DNA from: Spirochaetaceae bacterium
GTDB taxonomy: Bacteria; Spirochaetota; Spirochaetia; Treponematales; Breznakiellaceae
Direction of reading: 5' to 3'
DNA length: 36,712 nt
Assembly: GCA_031280035.1 (NCBI GenBank)
Contig: JAITHJ010000032.1
Span: 1-36,712 of the forward strand
Both the position numbers and the translations under genes were made by a program. The notes under the pieces were generated by a model. It was not told where the DNA came from, ran no database searches, and worked only from the letters and a program-made list of their open reading frames with translations. Position 1 is the stretch's first letter, and every line of letters starts with the position of its first letter. This document shows, piece by piece, positions 17,601 to 27,800 of the stretch.

Positions 17601-17990
17601 ATGAAGAATCTTGGCATTGGAACTGGAAGAAGAAAAACCTCAGTTGCCCGCGTTTATTTACGGGATGGTAATGGGAAGGTTACTGTAAACGGCAAAGAAT
17701 TAAATGAATACTTTTTTCAGGGCGAGCATTCGTATATTGTTCGACAGCCGCTGCTGGTTACATCAACTGAACAAAAATTCGACATTATTATAAATGTTTA
17801 CGGCGGGGGCATTAACGGACAGGCAAGCGCGTGCAGACATGGTCTTGCGCGGGCATTATGTCAGTTTGACAACGAAAATTACGTAAGCCTCCGTAACAAC
17901 GGTTTTCTTACCCGCGACTCTCGTATGGTCGAAAGAAAAAAATACGGCCAGCGCGGCGCGCGTAGACGTTTTCAGTTTTCAAAACGCTAG
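17601..17990 (+). CDS. rpsI: 30S ribosomal protein S9
   Basis: A full-length (129 residues) S9. Marks: GTGRRKTSVARVYL at the start, VYGGGINGQASACRHGLARAL, and the basic tail RKKYGQRGARRRFQFSKR whose final Arg reaches the ribosomal P site. AGGAG precedes the ATG. The stop codon directly abuts the TTG start of recX, so the latter is probably translated by coupling. Confidence 0.96.
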   Translation: MKNLGIGTGRRKTSVARVYLRDGNGKVTVNGKELNEYFFQGEHSYIVRQPLLVTSTEQKFDIIINVYGGGINGQASACRHGLARALCQFDNENYVSLRNNGFLTRDSRMVERKKYGQRGARRRFQFSKR

Positions 17991-18437
17991 TTGGCCGAAC
18001 ACGAACAAACGGTACACGATGCCGAGAAAACCGCTTTGCGGCTTATTGCGCGTGCGGAACAGTCGAAGATGAATCTTCTTAAAAAACTTCGCGTGCGGGG
18101 TTTTTCGTCTAGCATTGTAAAAAAGGCGGTTCAACAATTGTGCGAAACCGGCATGGTCGATGATGCGCGTTATGCGTTTTTATGGACAGCTGCGCGCATA
18201 AACCGTAAAATTGAAAGTCCCCGCAGCCTTATAATGCTGCTTAGAAACAGGGGAATACCGCCTCAAACAGCAGCGCATGCTGTAAGAAAAGCGCTGGAGA
18301 GCGCCGGTGAAATAGAATTCTTGCGTAAATACCTTGTAAAGGAAAAAAATGTATCCCACAATCTATTATCAAAACAAAAACTTCTCGCCGAAGGATTCAG
18401 TACAATTGCTATAGAAACAGTTATTGAAGAAGATTAA
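17991..18437 (+). CDS. recX: Regulatory protein RecX
   Basis: A 148-residue RecX/OraA family protein, a modulator of RecA filaments. The helical repeats are visible: ALRLIARAEQSKMNLLKKLRVRGFS, VQQLCETGMVDDARYAFLWTAAR and SPRSLIMLLRNRGIP. The TTG start directly follows the rpsI stop with no spacer and no ribosome binding site, so translation is likely coupled to rpsI. Its stop overlaps that of the convergent hexosaminidase gene (shared TTAA). recA is not in the window. Confidence 0.85.
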   Translation: MAEHEQTVHDAEKTALRLIARAEQSKMNLLKKLRVRGFSSSIVKKAVQQLCETGMVDDARYAFLWTAARINRKIESPRSLIMLLRNRGIPPQTAAHAVRKALESAGEIEFLRKYLVKEKNVSHNLLSKQKLLAEGFSTIAIETVIEED

Positions 18438-19918
18438 ATTTCACGATATTGCAAAATACCAAGCTTATCAAGGCGAGCTTGATGAACTGCGAGCCTTAGT
18501 TTAAACTCCTCAAAATTTTTTGATTTGTCATTTGACCAGAACGCTTCGGCAAGTGCACAGATTCTGGGAAAGGTCATATACTCAGCAATTTTTCCGGCAT
18601 AGATAAGTTCCGTCCAAAGATTTCCCTGTCCACCCAATACAAACTGCGCCGCATCATTGTTCAGATTTTGCCCAATAAGATTAAGACTCCAGCTTTGAAA
18701 AAGCGTATTGACGCTAAGCCGGCCAGGCTCTTCAAGTTCGTCGGCGTTTTTGTAATCAAGATAGCATCCTTCATTATTCGGCGTCATAATTACGCGGTGT
18801 CCCATCAGAGCGGCTTTGCTGCCGCCTTCACGGCCGCGCCATGACATAACAATAAGATTTTCTGGAAGCGGAAATTTTTCTGTGTTTTCAAGAACTTCAT
18901 CCCACGCCAGCACCGTCTTGCCGTATTCTTTCAACATTGAAGCAAACCGTGACGTCATCCAGCTTTGCAATCCGGCATGATTTGAAAGCCCAAGCTTTGC
19001 AACACGCTGTCCGCACTTAGGACATTTTGCCCAACGTGTAGACGGAACTTCATCGCCGCCGATATGCACAAATTGGGATGGAAAAAGCCGTACAACCGAA
19101 TCAAAAACAGAAGCCGCAAAATCAAAAACGGCATCATTACCAGCGCAGAGCACGTCATGAAAAACACCAAAACGGTCTTCCACATGATAAGGGCCTCCTG
19201 TACAGCCTAAGCTGGGATAAGCGGCAAGAATTGCGCTGGCATGCCCCGGAAAATCGATTTCCGGCACAACATCAATATGCCGCGCAGCGGCAAACGTTAC
19301 AATATCCCGAATATCATCTTCAGTATAAAAGCCGCCTGTAAGCCTGTCTTCATGGCGGTACTCCCGCCGGAATGCGCCGGTTTCAGTAAGCTTTGGCAGT
19401 CCGTTTACAGGCAGCCGCCATCCCTGATCATCGGTAAGATGCCAGTGGAAGATATTGACATGGTGGAGAGACAGCGCGTCAATCATTCGTTTGATAAAAT
19501 TCGTAGAAAAGAAATTACGTGAACAATCAAGCATATATCCACGCCATGGAAAACGAGGATAATCTTCAATTACGCCGCATGGAATTTTAAGTACGCCGTT
19601 ATCATAGCAGGATAAAATAAGTTGACGCAGCGTTTGTAGTCCGTGATAAGCTCCTGCGCCCGTAGCAGCGCGAATACTGACGCCGTCGGCATCTATTTTA
19701 AGCCGGTACGCCTCAAGCGGCATATCATCTTTAATAAGCTTAATAACGGCGGAACCGGCCATCTGCCCAAAATCACGCATCTGATCAGCAAATACGCGCG
19801 CCTCATTGTTAAAATCTGATACAGAATCAAAGGCGATATTCGGTATTCCCGGACATTCAAAAGAACCTGTTAAACAGCAAACTGATGCGGGACGGGGAAT
19901 AATAGAATACTCTGTCAT
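18434..19918 (-). CDS. Beta-N-acetylhexosaminidase, GH20
   Basis: A 494-residue GH20 enzyme that removes terminal N-acetyl-hexosamine from glycans or chitin/peptidoglycan fragments. The N-terminal GH20b domain (about 1-115) precedes the barrel, with MLDCSRNFFST, HWHLTDDQGWRLP, VPEIDFPGHASA and the catalytic pair D289-E290 in HIGGDEVP. Both residues needed for substrate-assisted catalysis are intact. No signal peptide is seen, so it is likely intracellular and acts on imported oligosaccharides. A CxxC pair (KCPKCG) follows the catalytic loop. It lies downstream of the symporter gene in the same direction, 112 bp apart; that gap shows no clear promoter or terminator. Confidence 0.92.
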   Translation of the reverse strand: MTEYSIIPRPASVCCLTGSFECPGIPNIAFDSVSDFNNEARVFADQMRDFGQMAGSAVIKLIKDDMPLEAYRLKIDADGVSIRAATGAGAYHGLQTLRQLILSCYDNGVLKIPCGVIEDYPRFPWRGYMLDCSRNFFSTNFIKRMIDALSLHHVNIFHWHLTDDQGWRLPVNGLPKLTETGAFRREYRHEDRLTGGFYTEDDIRDIVTFAAARHIDVVPEIDFPGHASAILAAYPSLGCTGGPYHVEDRFGVFHDVLCAGNDAVFDFAASVFDSVVRLFPSQFVHIGGDEVPSTRWAKCPKCGQRVAKLGLSNHAGLQSWMTSRFASMLKEYGKTVLAWDEVLENTEKFPLPENLIVMSWRGREGGSKAALMGHRVIMTPNNEGCYLDYKNADELEEPGRLSVNTLFQSWSLNLIGQNLNNDAAQFVLGGQGNLWTELIYAGKIAEYMTFPRICALAEAFWSNDKSKNFEEFKLRLAVHQARLDKLGILQYREI

Positions 19919-20030
19919 TATTTTAGGCTAATGCTTTTTTTACCGTACATCAAGACGCTTCACCACTGATTTAAGACCTGCAATCCCCGCTCCCGCTGCC
20001 TCGTTCTAAATTAAAGCGCGGATGTGTAAA

Positions 20031-21482
20031 TCAATTCCAGCATTCAATATCAGACGTTATTTCAGGTATTGAATTTTTGGTAAATACAGGCGGCTTGCCG
20101 GATTTTTTCTGTTTTTCGTAATCTTTCAGCGATTTAACAGCAACCGGTGAAATAGCTGTTATCGCAATTAAGTTTATAATCGCCATTAGCGCCATAGTAA
20201 AATCAGCGAACGCCCAAACCATATTAAGGCTTGCCACAGAACCAGCCATTATAAAAACAATTACAAGAACCCTGAAAATGCTCAAATAAACCTTTCTTGA
20301 ACTCAAAAATGAAAGATTGGTTTCACCATAAAAATAATTACCAATGACAGAACTCCATGCAAATAAAAATATGCACACAGCAACAAAAATCTGAGCGCCG
20401 GGAATACTGTATTCCAAAGCTATTTGCGTAAACTGAATACCGGTAACAGAAAGTTCTTCAGTATTGGTCTGGGCAATGTACACAAGCAAAATGAACGCCG
20501 TTGCACTGCAAATCAGCATTGTATCAAAAAATACTCCAAGCGTTTGGATAAATCCCTGCTTTGCCGGATGCGATGTATGCGCCGCGGCAGCAGCGTTTGG
20601 TACGCTGCCCATACCGGCTTCATTTGAAAAAAGACCGCGTTTTATGCCAAAAAGAATGGCTGAACCAAATGTTCCTCCCAAAAATTGTTTTATTCCAAAT
20701 GCGCTTTCAAAAATCATCGTAAATACGACCGGTATATATTTTATATTTATAATAACAACAAAAAGAGCACAGGCCATATAAAGAATTGCCATAACAGGAA
20801 CTATCATTGATGAAATATCGGCAATCCGCTTTAAGCCGCCAAATATAACAAGACCAGTTATAACGCTTAATACAAGTCCGATATACACCGGTTTTATGCC
20901 AAATGCCTTCTGACATGCGCCTGCTATAGTATTTGCCTGTGTCGCGTTAAATGCAAATCCAAATGTAAACATAATAAGAAATACAAAAATAACACCCATC
21001 CAGCGTTGTTTAAGAGCTTTCTCCATATAATAAGCTGGGCCGCCACGGAAATTTCCACCATCCTGTACTTTATAAATCTGTGCAAGCGTTGATTCAATAA
21101 AGCTTGTTGCGCCTCCAATAAACGCAATTACCCACATCCAAAACACAGCTCCCGGCCCGCCGCTTGTTATCGCTATAGCTACACCCGCTAAATTTCCTGT
21201 TCCAACTCTAGACGCCGCACTTATGCAAAATGCCTGAAATGAAGAGATCTTTTTCTTATGTTTTCCATTTCCTTCACTTTCAGCGCTCGTACTTTCAGAC
21301 ATCAATTTAAACATCTCAAAAAAATAACGGAATTGCACAAATTTCGTTCTTATCGAAAAAAACAAACCAAGCGCAATCAGCATAATAATCATTACATACG
21401 ACCATAATATATTATTAACAAAATCAATAGGTTTTAAAATTATTTCGCTTATCTCATTGACAATTCTTGTAAAAAAATCCAT
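20031..21482 (-). CDS. Alanine/glycine:cation symporter (AGCS family)
   Basis: A 483-residue membrane protein with about 11 helices that imports alanine or glycine with sodium (or protons). Family marks are clear: SRVGTGNLAGVAIAITSGGPGAVFWMW, NFRGGPAYYMEKAL and GIKRGLFSNEAGMGSVPNAAAAA. Length is normal. A GTGAG stands before the ATG. The gap to the divergent folE2 gene is AT-rich and holds the folE2 promoter. The gene product is complete, and the ion and amino acid specificity is inferred from the family only. Confidence 0.92.
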   Translation of the reverse strand: MDFFTRIVNEISEIILKPIDFVNNILWSYVMIIMLIALGLFFSIRTKFVQFRYFFEMFKLMSESTSAESEGNGKHKKKISSFQAFCISAASRVGTGNLAGVAIAITSGGPGAVFWMWVIAFIGGATSFIESTLAQIYKVQDGGNFRGGPAYYMEKALKQRWMGVIFVFLIMFTFGFAFNATQANTIAGACQKAFGIKPVYIGLVLSVITGLVIFGGLKRIADISSMIVPVMAILYMACALFVVIINIKYIPVVFTMIFESAFGIKQFLGGTFGSAILFGIKRGLFSNEAGMGSVPNAAAAAHTSHPAKQGFIQTLGVFFDTMLICSATAFILLVYIAQTNTEELSVTGIQFTQIALEYSIPGAQIFVAVCIFLFAWSSVIGNYFYGETNLSFLSSRKVYLSIFRVLVIVFIMAGSVASLNMVWAFADFTMALMAIINLIAITAISPVAVKSLKDYEKQKKSGKPPVFTKNSIPEITSDIECWN

Positions 21483-21606
21483 AACAACTCACTTTATAAT
21501 AAAATTCCGCGATTATTCACATTTTAATCCTTGTATCATAGCATAAAACTGAATATCATACAATATGAAGACTGGCGGTATACTTTTATATGAGCGGACA
21601 AGTTAA

Positions 21607-21635
21607 TTGACATAGTTTGAATTTTAAATTATAGT
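21607..21635 (+). promoter_or_regulatory. Sigma-70-type promoter of folE2
   Basis: A perfect TTGACA (21607-21612), 17-bp spacer and TATAGT (21630-21635). Expected transcript start near 21642, about 30 bases before the ATG. Confidence 0.65.
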
Positions 21636-21673
21636 TAGACGAAACAAGGTGCAAGGAAAGCAAAGCTGTTTTA

Positions 21674-22468
21674 ATGATTGATATTCAGCGCCTTAAGGAA
21701 AACCGGGGCATAAAATTAAAAAAAGTCGGCATAAAACGATTGCGTTATCCGGTACGCATACGTGTTAAAGGCGAAAACGTTTATCAGACGCCGATTGCTA
21801 CTATCGAGTTATCTGTGGAAGTTCCGGCCAACATCAAAGGAACACACATGAGCCGGTTCACAAGTATCGTACATAAATATAAAGACGTGATTCACAGTCA
21901 GCGTTTTATTGAAATGATACAGGACATACAAAAAACGCTTGAAGCTCCACGCGCTTATGGTAAATTCTCATTTTCATACTATCTTGAAAAAAATGCTCCG
22001 GTCTCACATGAGACGAGCCTTATGGAATATATATGTGAACTTGAAGGAACTTCGGCCAGCGGCAATGATGAATTGTACCTCACGGTTACCGTTCCTGTTA
22101 CAACGCTCTGTCCGTGTTCCAAAGCAATATCGGAAATGGGAGCGCATAATCAGCGCGCTGACGTAAAAGTTACCGTTGATGTTTCAAAAGAATTCCTCTG
22201 GATAGAAGATATAATAAAGGCGGTTGAAGATTCGGCGTCTTCACCGCTTTACTCGCTTCTCAAACGTGTAGACGAAAAATATGTTACCGAACAGGCGTAT
22301 AAAAACCCGCAGTTTGTCGAAGACGTTGTACGCGAAGTATATCTTCGTATTGAGAAACTCTTCCAGAATAAAAAAAACTGTAATTTTACCGTAGAATGTG
22401 AAAGTTACGAATCGATCCACAATCACAGCGCATTTGCATCAACAAACTATCAGAAAACCGGAGAATGA
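21674..22468 (+). CDS. folE2: GTP cyclohydrolase IB (FolE2)
   Basis: A 264-residue enzyme that opens GTP to 7,8-dihydroneopterin triphosphate, the first step toward folate (and queuosine in some bacteria). It is the type IB enzyme, which tolerates varied metals rather than needing zinc. Family marks: GTHMSRF (56-62), TLCPCSKAISEMGAHNQR with C146 and C148, and ESIHNHSAF near the end. AAGGAA (21653-21658) lies 15 bases before the ATG, somewhat far. The stop codon is inside the left arm of the rpoC terminator hairpin. No other folate gene is nearby. Confidence 0.93.
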   Translation: MIDIQRLKENRGIKLKKVGIKRLRYPVRIRVKGENVYQTPIATIELSVEVPANIKGTHMSRFTSIVHKYKDVIHSQRFIEMIQDIQKTLEAPRAYGKFSFSYYLEKNAPVSHETSLMEYICELEGTSASGNDELYLTVTVPVTTLCPCSKAISEMGAHNQRADVKVTVDVSKEFLWIEDIIKAVEDSASSPLYSLLKRVDEKYVTEQAYKNPQFVEDVVREVYLRIEKLFQNKKNCNFTVECESYESIHNHSAFASTNYQKTGE

Positions 22469-22490
22469 ACATTACGCATTCATTCTCCGG
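22458..22490 (-). terminator. Intrinsic terminator of rpoC, overlapping the folE2 stop
   Basis: CCGGAGAATGAA (22458-22469) and TTCATTCTCCGG (22479-22490) form a perfect 12-bp stem with a 9-base loop. Read from the rpoC side, the stem is followed by TTTT, so it terminates rpoC a few bases after its stop (22496). The left arm holds the last codons and stop of folE2. On the plus strand no T-run follows. Confidence 0.75.
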
Positions 22491-22495
22491 CACGG

Positions 22496-25400
22496 CTACT
22501 CTATTTCGGCCTCTTCTTGCTCAACCGGCGGTATCTGCTCTCCAACAGCCGCAAACGCCGCCTGCTCTTCCTCCGCTTCTTCCAGCTTACGCCGTTCAAG
22601 TATTTCCTGCATATAAAGATCAAGATCTTCTGATTCACTGTCAAAAAGCTTCATATCATGATAGCGCTTCATTCCAGTACCCGCTGGAATTGGATGACCG
22701 ATAATGATATTTTCTTTAAGCCCGCGCAGATAATCCGTTGAACCTGAAATTGCCGCATTCGTAAGAACTTTTGTCGTTTCCTGAAACGACGCCGCCGACA
22801 AGAAGCTGTCAATATTAAGGCTTGCTTTTGTGATGCCCTGAAACACAGGCCGTCCAACAGCCGGCTGGCCGCCTTCAGCAATCACACGTTCATTCTCCTC
22901 GTGAAAGCGGTATTTATCAATAAGCTGTCCAAAAATAAATTTCGTATCGCCTACAGCGGCAATTTCAACCTTACGCATCATCTGGCGAATAATCACGCCG
23001 ATATGTTTGTCATTAATTGAAACGCCCTGTAAACGGTAAACCTTCTGAATTTCGTCCATAAGATAACGTTGAAGACGGCTTTCACCCAGAATATGCAGAA
23101 CCTCATGAGGGCTTGCCGCACCTTCACACAAAGGTTCGCCAGCTTCTACCGTATCACCATCACGGATTAAAAGCCGCTTCGTTGTTGGAATAAGATGTTT
23201 GTATTCCCGTTCAAGATCATCTTGTATAATGACAACACGCTTGCCTTTTACTATTGGCTTAAAAAACACTTTGCCGGAAATTTGGGCAAGAACCGCAGGA
23301 TTTCTTGGCTTGCGCGCCTCAAAAAGCTCGCTTACCCTTGGAAGACCGGATGTAATATCAAGCGCCTTGGCCGATTCACGCAATGTTTTTGCAATAGACC
23401 GCCCTTTCTGAATCTTTTCGCCCTCATCTACAAGGATATACGCGCCGCCCGGCAATGGATAAGACGCCAATTCATTCCCCGGCTCATCGACAATAATAAT
23501 ACGAGGCTGCTTGGATTCAAGCTGAAAATCAGCGATGCGCTTTTCACGATTACCCGTCTCTTCGTCAATCTCCTCTTTTAACGTGGAGCCTTCAATAATA
23601 TCTTCAAATTTGACAATTCCTGATGCCTCGGCAATAATCGGATCGCTGAACGGATCAAATGTCGCAATTGTTTTATCAGCTTCTACAATATCACCTTGCT
23701 TAACAGAGACTTCAGAACCATTACGTATCTCAATTTTTTGATCCTGCCCAATAAGATAAAGCATCTTGTTAATTATCATTGCAATAGCGTTATCGTTTGC
23801 GACAATGTCTTTTCCGGCGCGCTTAATAACCGGCGTACCTTTTGCAATTCGCCTGCTGTCTTCAACAAGCAGCGTGTCTTTGGCCTCAATTTTATACTCT
23901 TTTATTATACGATGAACTTTTGCCTGTCCTTTGCGGGTAAAAAGCCAGTGTCCATTAGGCAATTCAACATGATCACCGAAAATATCACGAATATAAACAG
24001 GATATTTAAGCGACATACGGTTTTCTTCGCTGATTTTGGTCGCTGCGCCGCCGATATGGAATGTACGCATTGTAAGCTGAGTACCCGGCTGGCCGATAGA
24101 CTGCGCGGCAATCGTGCCGACAGCTTCACCAATGTCAACGCTGCGATTTGTGGCAAGATTCCGCCCATAACAGCGGCGACATACGCCGTGCCGGGCTTCG
24201 CAGGTGAGAACGGTCCGTATCGTAAGCTGTTCAATACCCGCTTCCTCAATCTCACAGGCTATCGCTTCCGTAATTTCTTCATTAATATTGATAATCAATT
24301 TACCGGTAATAGGATGCTTTACCTGTTGCTGGGTATAACGGCCGACAATGCGCTCAGAAAGCCGTTCAGTAATTTCTTCGCCGTCTTTTATCGCCGAGTA
24401 TGCAATACCGTTAATGGTACCGCAGTCATCCTCGTTCACAACCATATCCTGCGCTATATCAACAAGACGGCGGGTCAAATATCCCGCTTCAGCGGTCTTG
24501 AGAGCCGTATCGGCAAGACCTTTACGCGCGCCGTTTGTTGAAATAAAAAATTCAATAACAGAAAGCCCTTCTTTAAAATTAGAGCGTATTGCTAAATCAA
24601 TGATTTCGCCGGACGGCTTTGCCATAAGACCGCGCATACCGGCAAGCTGACGTATTTGGTTCTTGCTTCCACGCGCACCGGAATTCGCCATCATATAAAT
24701 CGAGTTGAATCCATCACGGTCAGCTTCAAGGGTCTTCATCATAATTGAAGTGAGATCTTCATTTGTCTTGTTCCACACATCGACAACGCGGTCGTGCCGC
24801 TCCTGTGCAGTAATGTGTCCCTGACGCCATTGTTTTTGAATGTTGTCAACATCTTTATTAGCCTTGTCTATCATCTCGGCTTTTTCTTTTGGTACAACGA
24901 TATCGTCAACGCCGATTGTCGCGCCAAAAAGCGTTGCATATTTATAACCGGTAGCTTTGATTGCATCGAGCATCTGTACTGTAGTCCACTGACCTTTCTC
25001 ATTAAATACATGTTCAATAAGACTGCGAATTTCCTTGTCTTTAAGCTCGTAATTTATAAACGGAATATCTTTTGGAAGCTGCTCATTAAAAACAAGCCGG
25101 CCGGCTGTTGTTTCTATATAGCCGTCTTTACCGGGCTTCACAGCATGACCCGCTTTATCCCAAACTATATCCTTTGTTGGTTTAGCGCGGATTTTAGCTT
25201 CCCAGTCCAGTACAGCCCGGCCGTTCGGTGCGCGCGATTCAAGAGCCATCAGCACCTCGTCTATTCCGCTGTATTTCGGAAGCCAGCCATCAGGGACTTT
25301 TTTATTATCAATATGGGGACGCGCTGCATCTGATTTAATCCGCGTAAGATAATTTATACCCAGAACCATATCCTGAGACGGGAAAACGATAGTTTGACCA

Positions 25401-26851
25401 TTTGCCGGATTCAAGAGATTTTTTGCTGAAAGCATCAGCGTCCAGCATTCCATCTGAGCCGCCTGCGTAAGCGGGACATGTACCGCCATCTGGTCTCCAT
25501 CAAAATCCGCGTTAAAAGCGTGGCAAACCAGCGGATGAAGCTTAATTGCCTTGCCCTCAACCAAGACCGGCTCAAAAGCTTGGATACCCAGCCGATGCAG
25601 AGTCGGCGCCCGGTTCAAAAGCACAGGATGTTCGCGCACCACTTCATCAAGGATAGCAAAAACTTCAGGTTTTTCCTGCTCAACATGCATCTTCGCCTTC
25701 TTAATATTGAATACTACGTTTTTGTCAACAAGTTTTTTCATGATGAACGGCTTAAAAAGCTCCAGTGCCATTTTTGTAGGAAGGCCGCACTGCCACATTT
25801 TTAGTTCCGGCCCTACTGTAATAACACTGCGTCCTGAATAATCAACGCGCTTGCCAAGAAGATTCTGTCTAAAGCGCCCCTGTTTCCCCTTGAGCATATC
25901 GGAAATCGACTTGAGCGGCCTGTTCGACGCGCCTTTTACCGCGCGTTTCTTCTTTGAGTTATCAAAAAGCGCGTCAACAGCCTCTTGCAGCATCCGTTTT
26001 TCATTGCGAATGATAATATCCGGCGCATTAAGGGTAATAAGGCGCTTTAAGCGGTTGTTACGGTTAATTACCCGCCGGTAGAGGTCGTTCAAATCAGAAG
26101 TAGCAAAACGTCCGCCGTCAAGCTGAACCATTGGCCGTAATTCCGGTGGAATTACGGGTATTACATCAAGAATCATCCATTCCGGTTTATTATCTGAATT
26201 ACGGAAACTTTCGATTATCTCGATGCGCTTTAACAGGCGCTTATCGCTCTTTACGCCTTTTTCTATCATTTTCTGGCGTAATTCAGCAGCCATTTCATCA
26301 AGATTGATGCCCTGCAAGAGCATTCGTATGGCCTCCGCGCCCATTGCGGCGGTAAAATTCCCGTCAAAACGCTCCTGCGCATCAAACCATTCTTCCTCAC
26401 TCAGAAGATCGCCGCGCTTCATATCGGTGTCGCCCGGATCAAGCACGATATATTTTTCATAGTAGAGTATTGAACGAAGCTGATTCATTGGTATATCAAG
26501 TAAAAGCCCCATACGGCTTGGCACCGAGCGGTAATACCAAATATGCGATACCGGCGCGGCAAGTTCGATGTGTCCCATACGCTCACGCCGTACCTTAAAG
26601 TGCGTTACTTCGACGCCGCAGCGGTCGCAAATCACACCTTTATAGCGTATCGACTTAAATTTACCGCAGTAACACTCCCATTCTTTTGTTGTACCAAAAA
26701 TACGTTCGCAAAAAAGACCGTCTTTCTCCGGCCGTAACGTTCTATAATTGATTGTCTCGGGTTTTTTAACCTCGCCATAAGACCATTGTCTAATCATATC
26801 CGGCGAAGCAAGCTTAATCATAATTGAATCAAAATCCTGAATATCCCGCAT
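22496..26851 (-). CDS. rpoC: DNA-directed RNA polymerase subunit beta'
   Basis: The 1451-residue largest RNA polymerase subunit. Catalytic Mg is held by D449, D451 and D453 in NADFDGDQM. The N-terminal zinc site (C60, C62, C75, C78 in [14 protein letters not shown]) and the second zinc site ([14 protein letters not shown]) are intact, as are the clamp and trigger-loop regions ([18 protein letters not shown]). A TAGGAG lies 6 bases before the ATG. The striking point is context: in nearly all bacteria rpoB is immediately upstream, but here 247 bp of AT-rich sequence and a divergent kinase gene are found instead, so rpoC must have its own promoter. The 3' end has a strong terminator and no rpsL/rpsG follows. 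Confidence 0.97.
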   Translation of the reverse strand: MRDIQDFDSIMIKLASPDMIRQWSYGEVKKPETINYRTLRPEKDGLFCERIFGTTKEWECYCGKFKSIRYKGVICDRCGVEVTHFKVRRERMGHIELAAPVSHIWYYRSVPSRMGLLLDIPMNQLRSILYYEKYIVLDPGDTDMKRGDLLSEEEWFDAQERFDGNFTAAMGAEAIRMLLQGINLDEMAAELRQKMIEKGVKSDKRLLKRIEIIESFRNSDNKPEWMILDVIPVIPPELRPMVQLDGGRFATSDLNDLYRRVINRNNRLKRLITLNAPDIIIRNEKRMLQEAVDALFDNSKKKRAVKGASNRPLKSISDMLKGKQGRFRQNLLGKRVDYSGRSVITVGPELKMWQCGLPTKMALELFKPFIMKKLVDKNVVFNIKKAKMHVEQEKPEVFAILDEVVREHPVLLNRAPTLHRLGIQAFEPVLVEGKAIKLHPLVCHAFNADFDGDQMAVHVPLTQAAQMECWTLMLSAKNLLNPANGQTIVFPSQDMVLGINYLTRIKSDAARPHIDNKKVPDGWLPKYSGIDEVLMALESRAPNGRAVLDWEAKIRAKPTKDIVWDKAGHAVKPGKDGYIETTAGRLVFNEQLPKDIPFINYELKDKEIRSLIEHVFNEKGQWTTVQMLDAIKATGYKYATLFGATIGVDDIVVPKEKAEMIDKANKDVDNIQKQWRQGHITAQERHDRVVDVWNKTNEDLTSIMMKTLEADRDGFNSIYMMANSGARGSKNQIRQLAGMRGLMAKPSGEIIDLAIRSNFKEGLSVIEFFISTNGARKGLADTALKTAEAGYLTRRLVDIAQDMVVNEDDCGTINGIAYSAIKDGEEITERLSERIVGRYTQQQVKHPITGKLIININEEITEAIACEIEEAGIEQLTIRTVLTCEARHGVCRRCYGRNLATNRSVDIGEAVGTIAAQSIGQPGTQLTMRTFHIGGAATKISEENRMSLKYPVYIRDIFGDHVELPNGHWLFTRKGQAKVHRIIKEYKIEAKDTLLVEDSRRIAKGTPVIKRAGKDIVANDNAIAMIINKMLYLIGQDQKIEIRNGSEVSVKQGDIVEADKTIATFDPFSDPIIAEASGIVKFEDIIEGSTLKEEIDEETGNREKRIADFQLESKQPRIIIVDEPGNELASYPLPGGAYILVDEGEKIQKGRSIAKTLRESAKALDITSGLPRVSELFEARKPRNPAVLAQISGKVFFKPIVKGKRVVIIQDDLEREYKHLIPTTKRLLIRDGDTVEAGEPLCEGAASPHEVLHILGESRLQRYLMDEIQKVYRLQGVSINDKHIGVIIRQMMRKVEIAAVGDTKFIFGQLIDKYRFHEENERVIAEGGQPAVGRPVFQGITKASLNIDSFLSAASFQETTKVLTNAAISGSTDYLRGLKENIIIGHPIPAGTGMKRYHDMKLFDSESEDLDLYMQEILERRKLEEAEEEQAAFAAVGEQIPPVEQEEAEIE

Positions 26852-27098
26852 TATTGCTCCTAAAATACGCGGCGGCTACAATTTACCGCATTTTATCATA
26901 TATTCGTTAAGTATATAATAAATTTCATTTTTTATACAAGTGCATCACAATGCCTTTCTGCGCCGGTTTACTATCCCAAAAACATACCTAATAATCAAAA
27001 CACAACAAACGCCGCGGCAGCCAATAGAACAGCAAGACATTTTAACAGGTTTTTCAGATCCTTGACACGCCGCCGTATTTATCTGATGATAAATTTCT
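26852..27098. promoter_or_regulatory. AT-rich divergent region between rpoC and the UMP kinase gene
   Basis: Contains no gene. The rpoC-proximal part (26881-26940) is very AT-rich; on the minus strand it offers TATGAT and TATACT as possible -10 boxes, with a weak TTGTAT upstream. The other end holds the kinase promoter (27062-27090). No rpoB remnant is recognisable. Confidence 0.4.
27062..27090 (+). promoter_or_regulatory. Promoter giving a probably leaderless kinase mRNA
   Basis: TTGACA (27062-27067), 17-bp spacer, GATGAT (27085-27090). The expected start of transcription is about 27096-27099, at or next to the ATG (27099), and no ribosome binding site precedes that ATG. Confidence 0.5.
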
Positions 27099-27800
27099 AT
27101 GATTACCGTAATTTCTCTGGGCGGATCAATTATCGCGCCTGCCGCCATAGATATAGATTTTCTAAAAAATTTTTCGGCGCTTGTCGATCTTTTGCTTACG
27201 GAAGATATTGACCGGAAATTTATTTTTGTCGTAGGCGGAGGCGGAACCGCCCGGGATTATCAACGGGCGTTTTTTTCGGTTGCCGGAACTGGCGGACAAA
27301 ACACGGCTGAAAACGCCGACTGGATAGGCATTATGGCAACACGGCTTAACGCTCAACTTATAAAAGCCATTTTGTGCCGTTATTGCCCGCATGATATCGT
27401 TATTGATCCCACCCAAGCGGATATATTTACAGGACGCGTTCTTGTCGCCGCAGGATGGAAACCGGGTTTTTCTTCTGATAACGATGCAGTAATTCTTGCC
27501 GAACGATTTAATGCAAAAACCGTCATCAATCTTTCCAATATCCCTCAGGTAATGACATCCGATCCTAAAAAAAATCCTGATGCAAAACCGCTGGACAAAA
27601 TTTCATGGAAAGATTTTAGGGCAATGGTCGGCGACACGTGGACTCCCGGAAAAAATGTACCGTTTGATCCTATAGCAAGCAAGCGTGCAGATGAATCCGG
27701 CATAAAAGTCATTTGCGCGGCGGGCAAGGATTTACAAAATTTTGCAAAAATTATACGAGGAGAACCATTTTTGGGTACGATAATTGACCAGTATATTTAA
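27099..27800 (+). CDS. pyrH: UMP kinase, archaeal-type (amino acid kinase fold)
   Basis: A 233-residue kinase expected to turn UMP into UDP. Amino-acid-kinase marks: MITVISLGGSI at the start (phosphate-binding Gly loop), FVVGGGGTARDYQ, and SSDNDAVILAERFNAKTVINLSNIPQV (nucleotide-binding end). The opening and overall length fit the archaeal PyrH group better than the usual bacterial form, which starts with a longer lead and a KLSGE loop. The conserved N-terminus fixes the ATG at 27099, although it has no ribosome binding site. The next gene starts within its last 17 bases. Alternatives within the fold, such as isopentenyl phosphate or glutamate kinases, fit less well. Confidence 0.72.
   Translation: MITVISLGGSIIAPAAIDIDFLKNFSALVDLLLTEDIDRKFIFVVGGGGTARDYQRAFFSVAGTGGQNTAENADWIGIMATRLNAQLIKAILCRYCPHDIVIDPTQADIFTGRVLVAAGWKPGFSSDNDAVILAERFNAKTVINLSNIPQVMTSDPKKNPDAKPLDKISWKDFRAMVGDTWTPGKNVPFDPIASKRADESGIKVICAAGKDLQNFAKIIRGEPFLGTIIDQYI

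Noticed and set aside
23696-25333. Long plus-strand frames (up to 281 codons) opposite rpoC
   Set aside because: They mirror the rpoC codons, lack ribosome binding sites, and give unlikely proteins.
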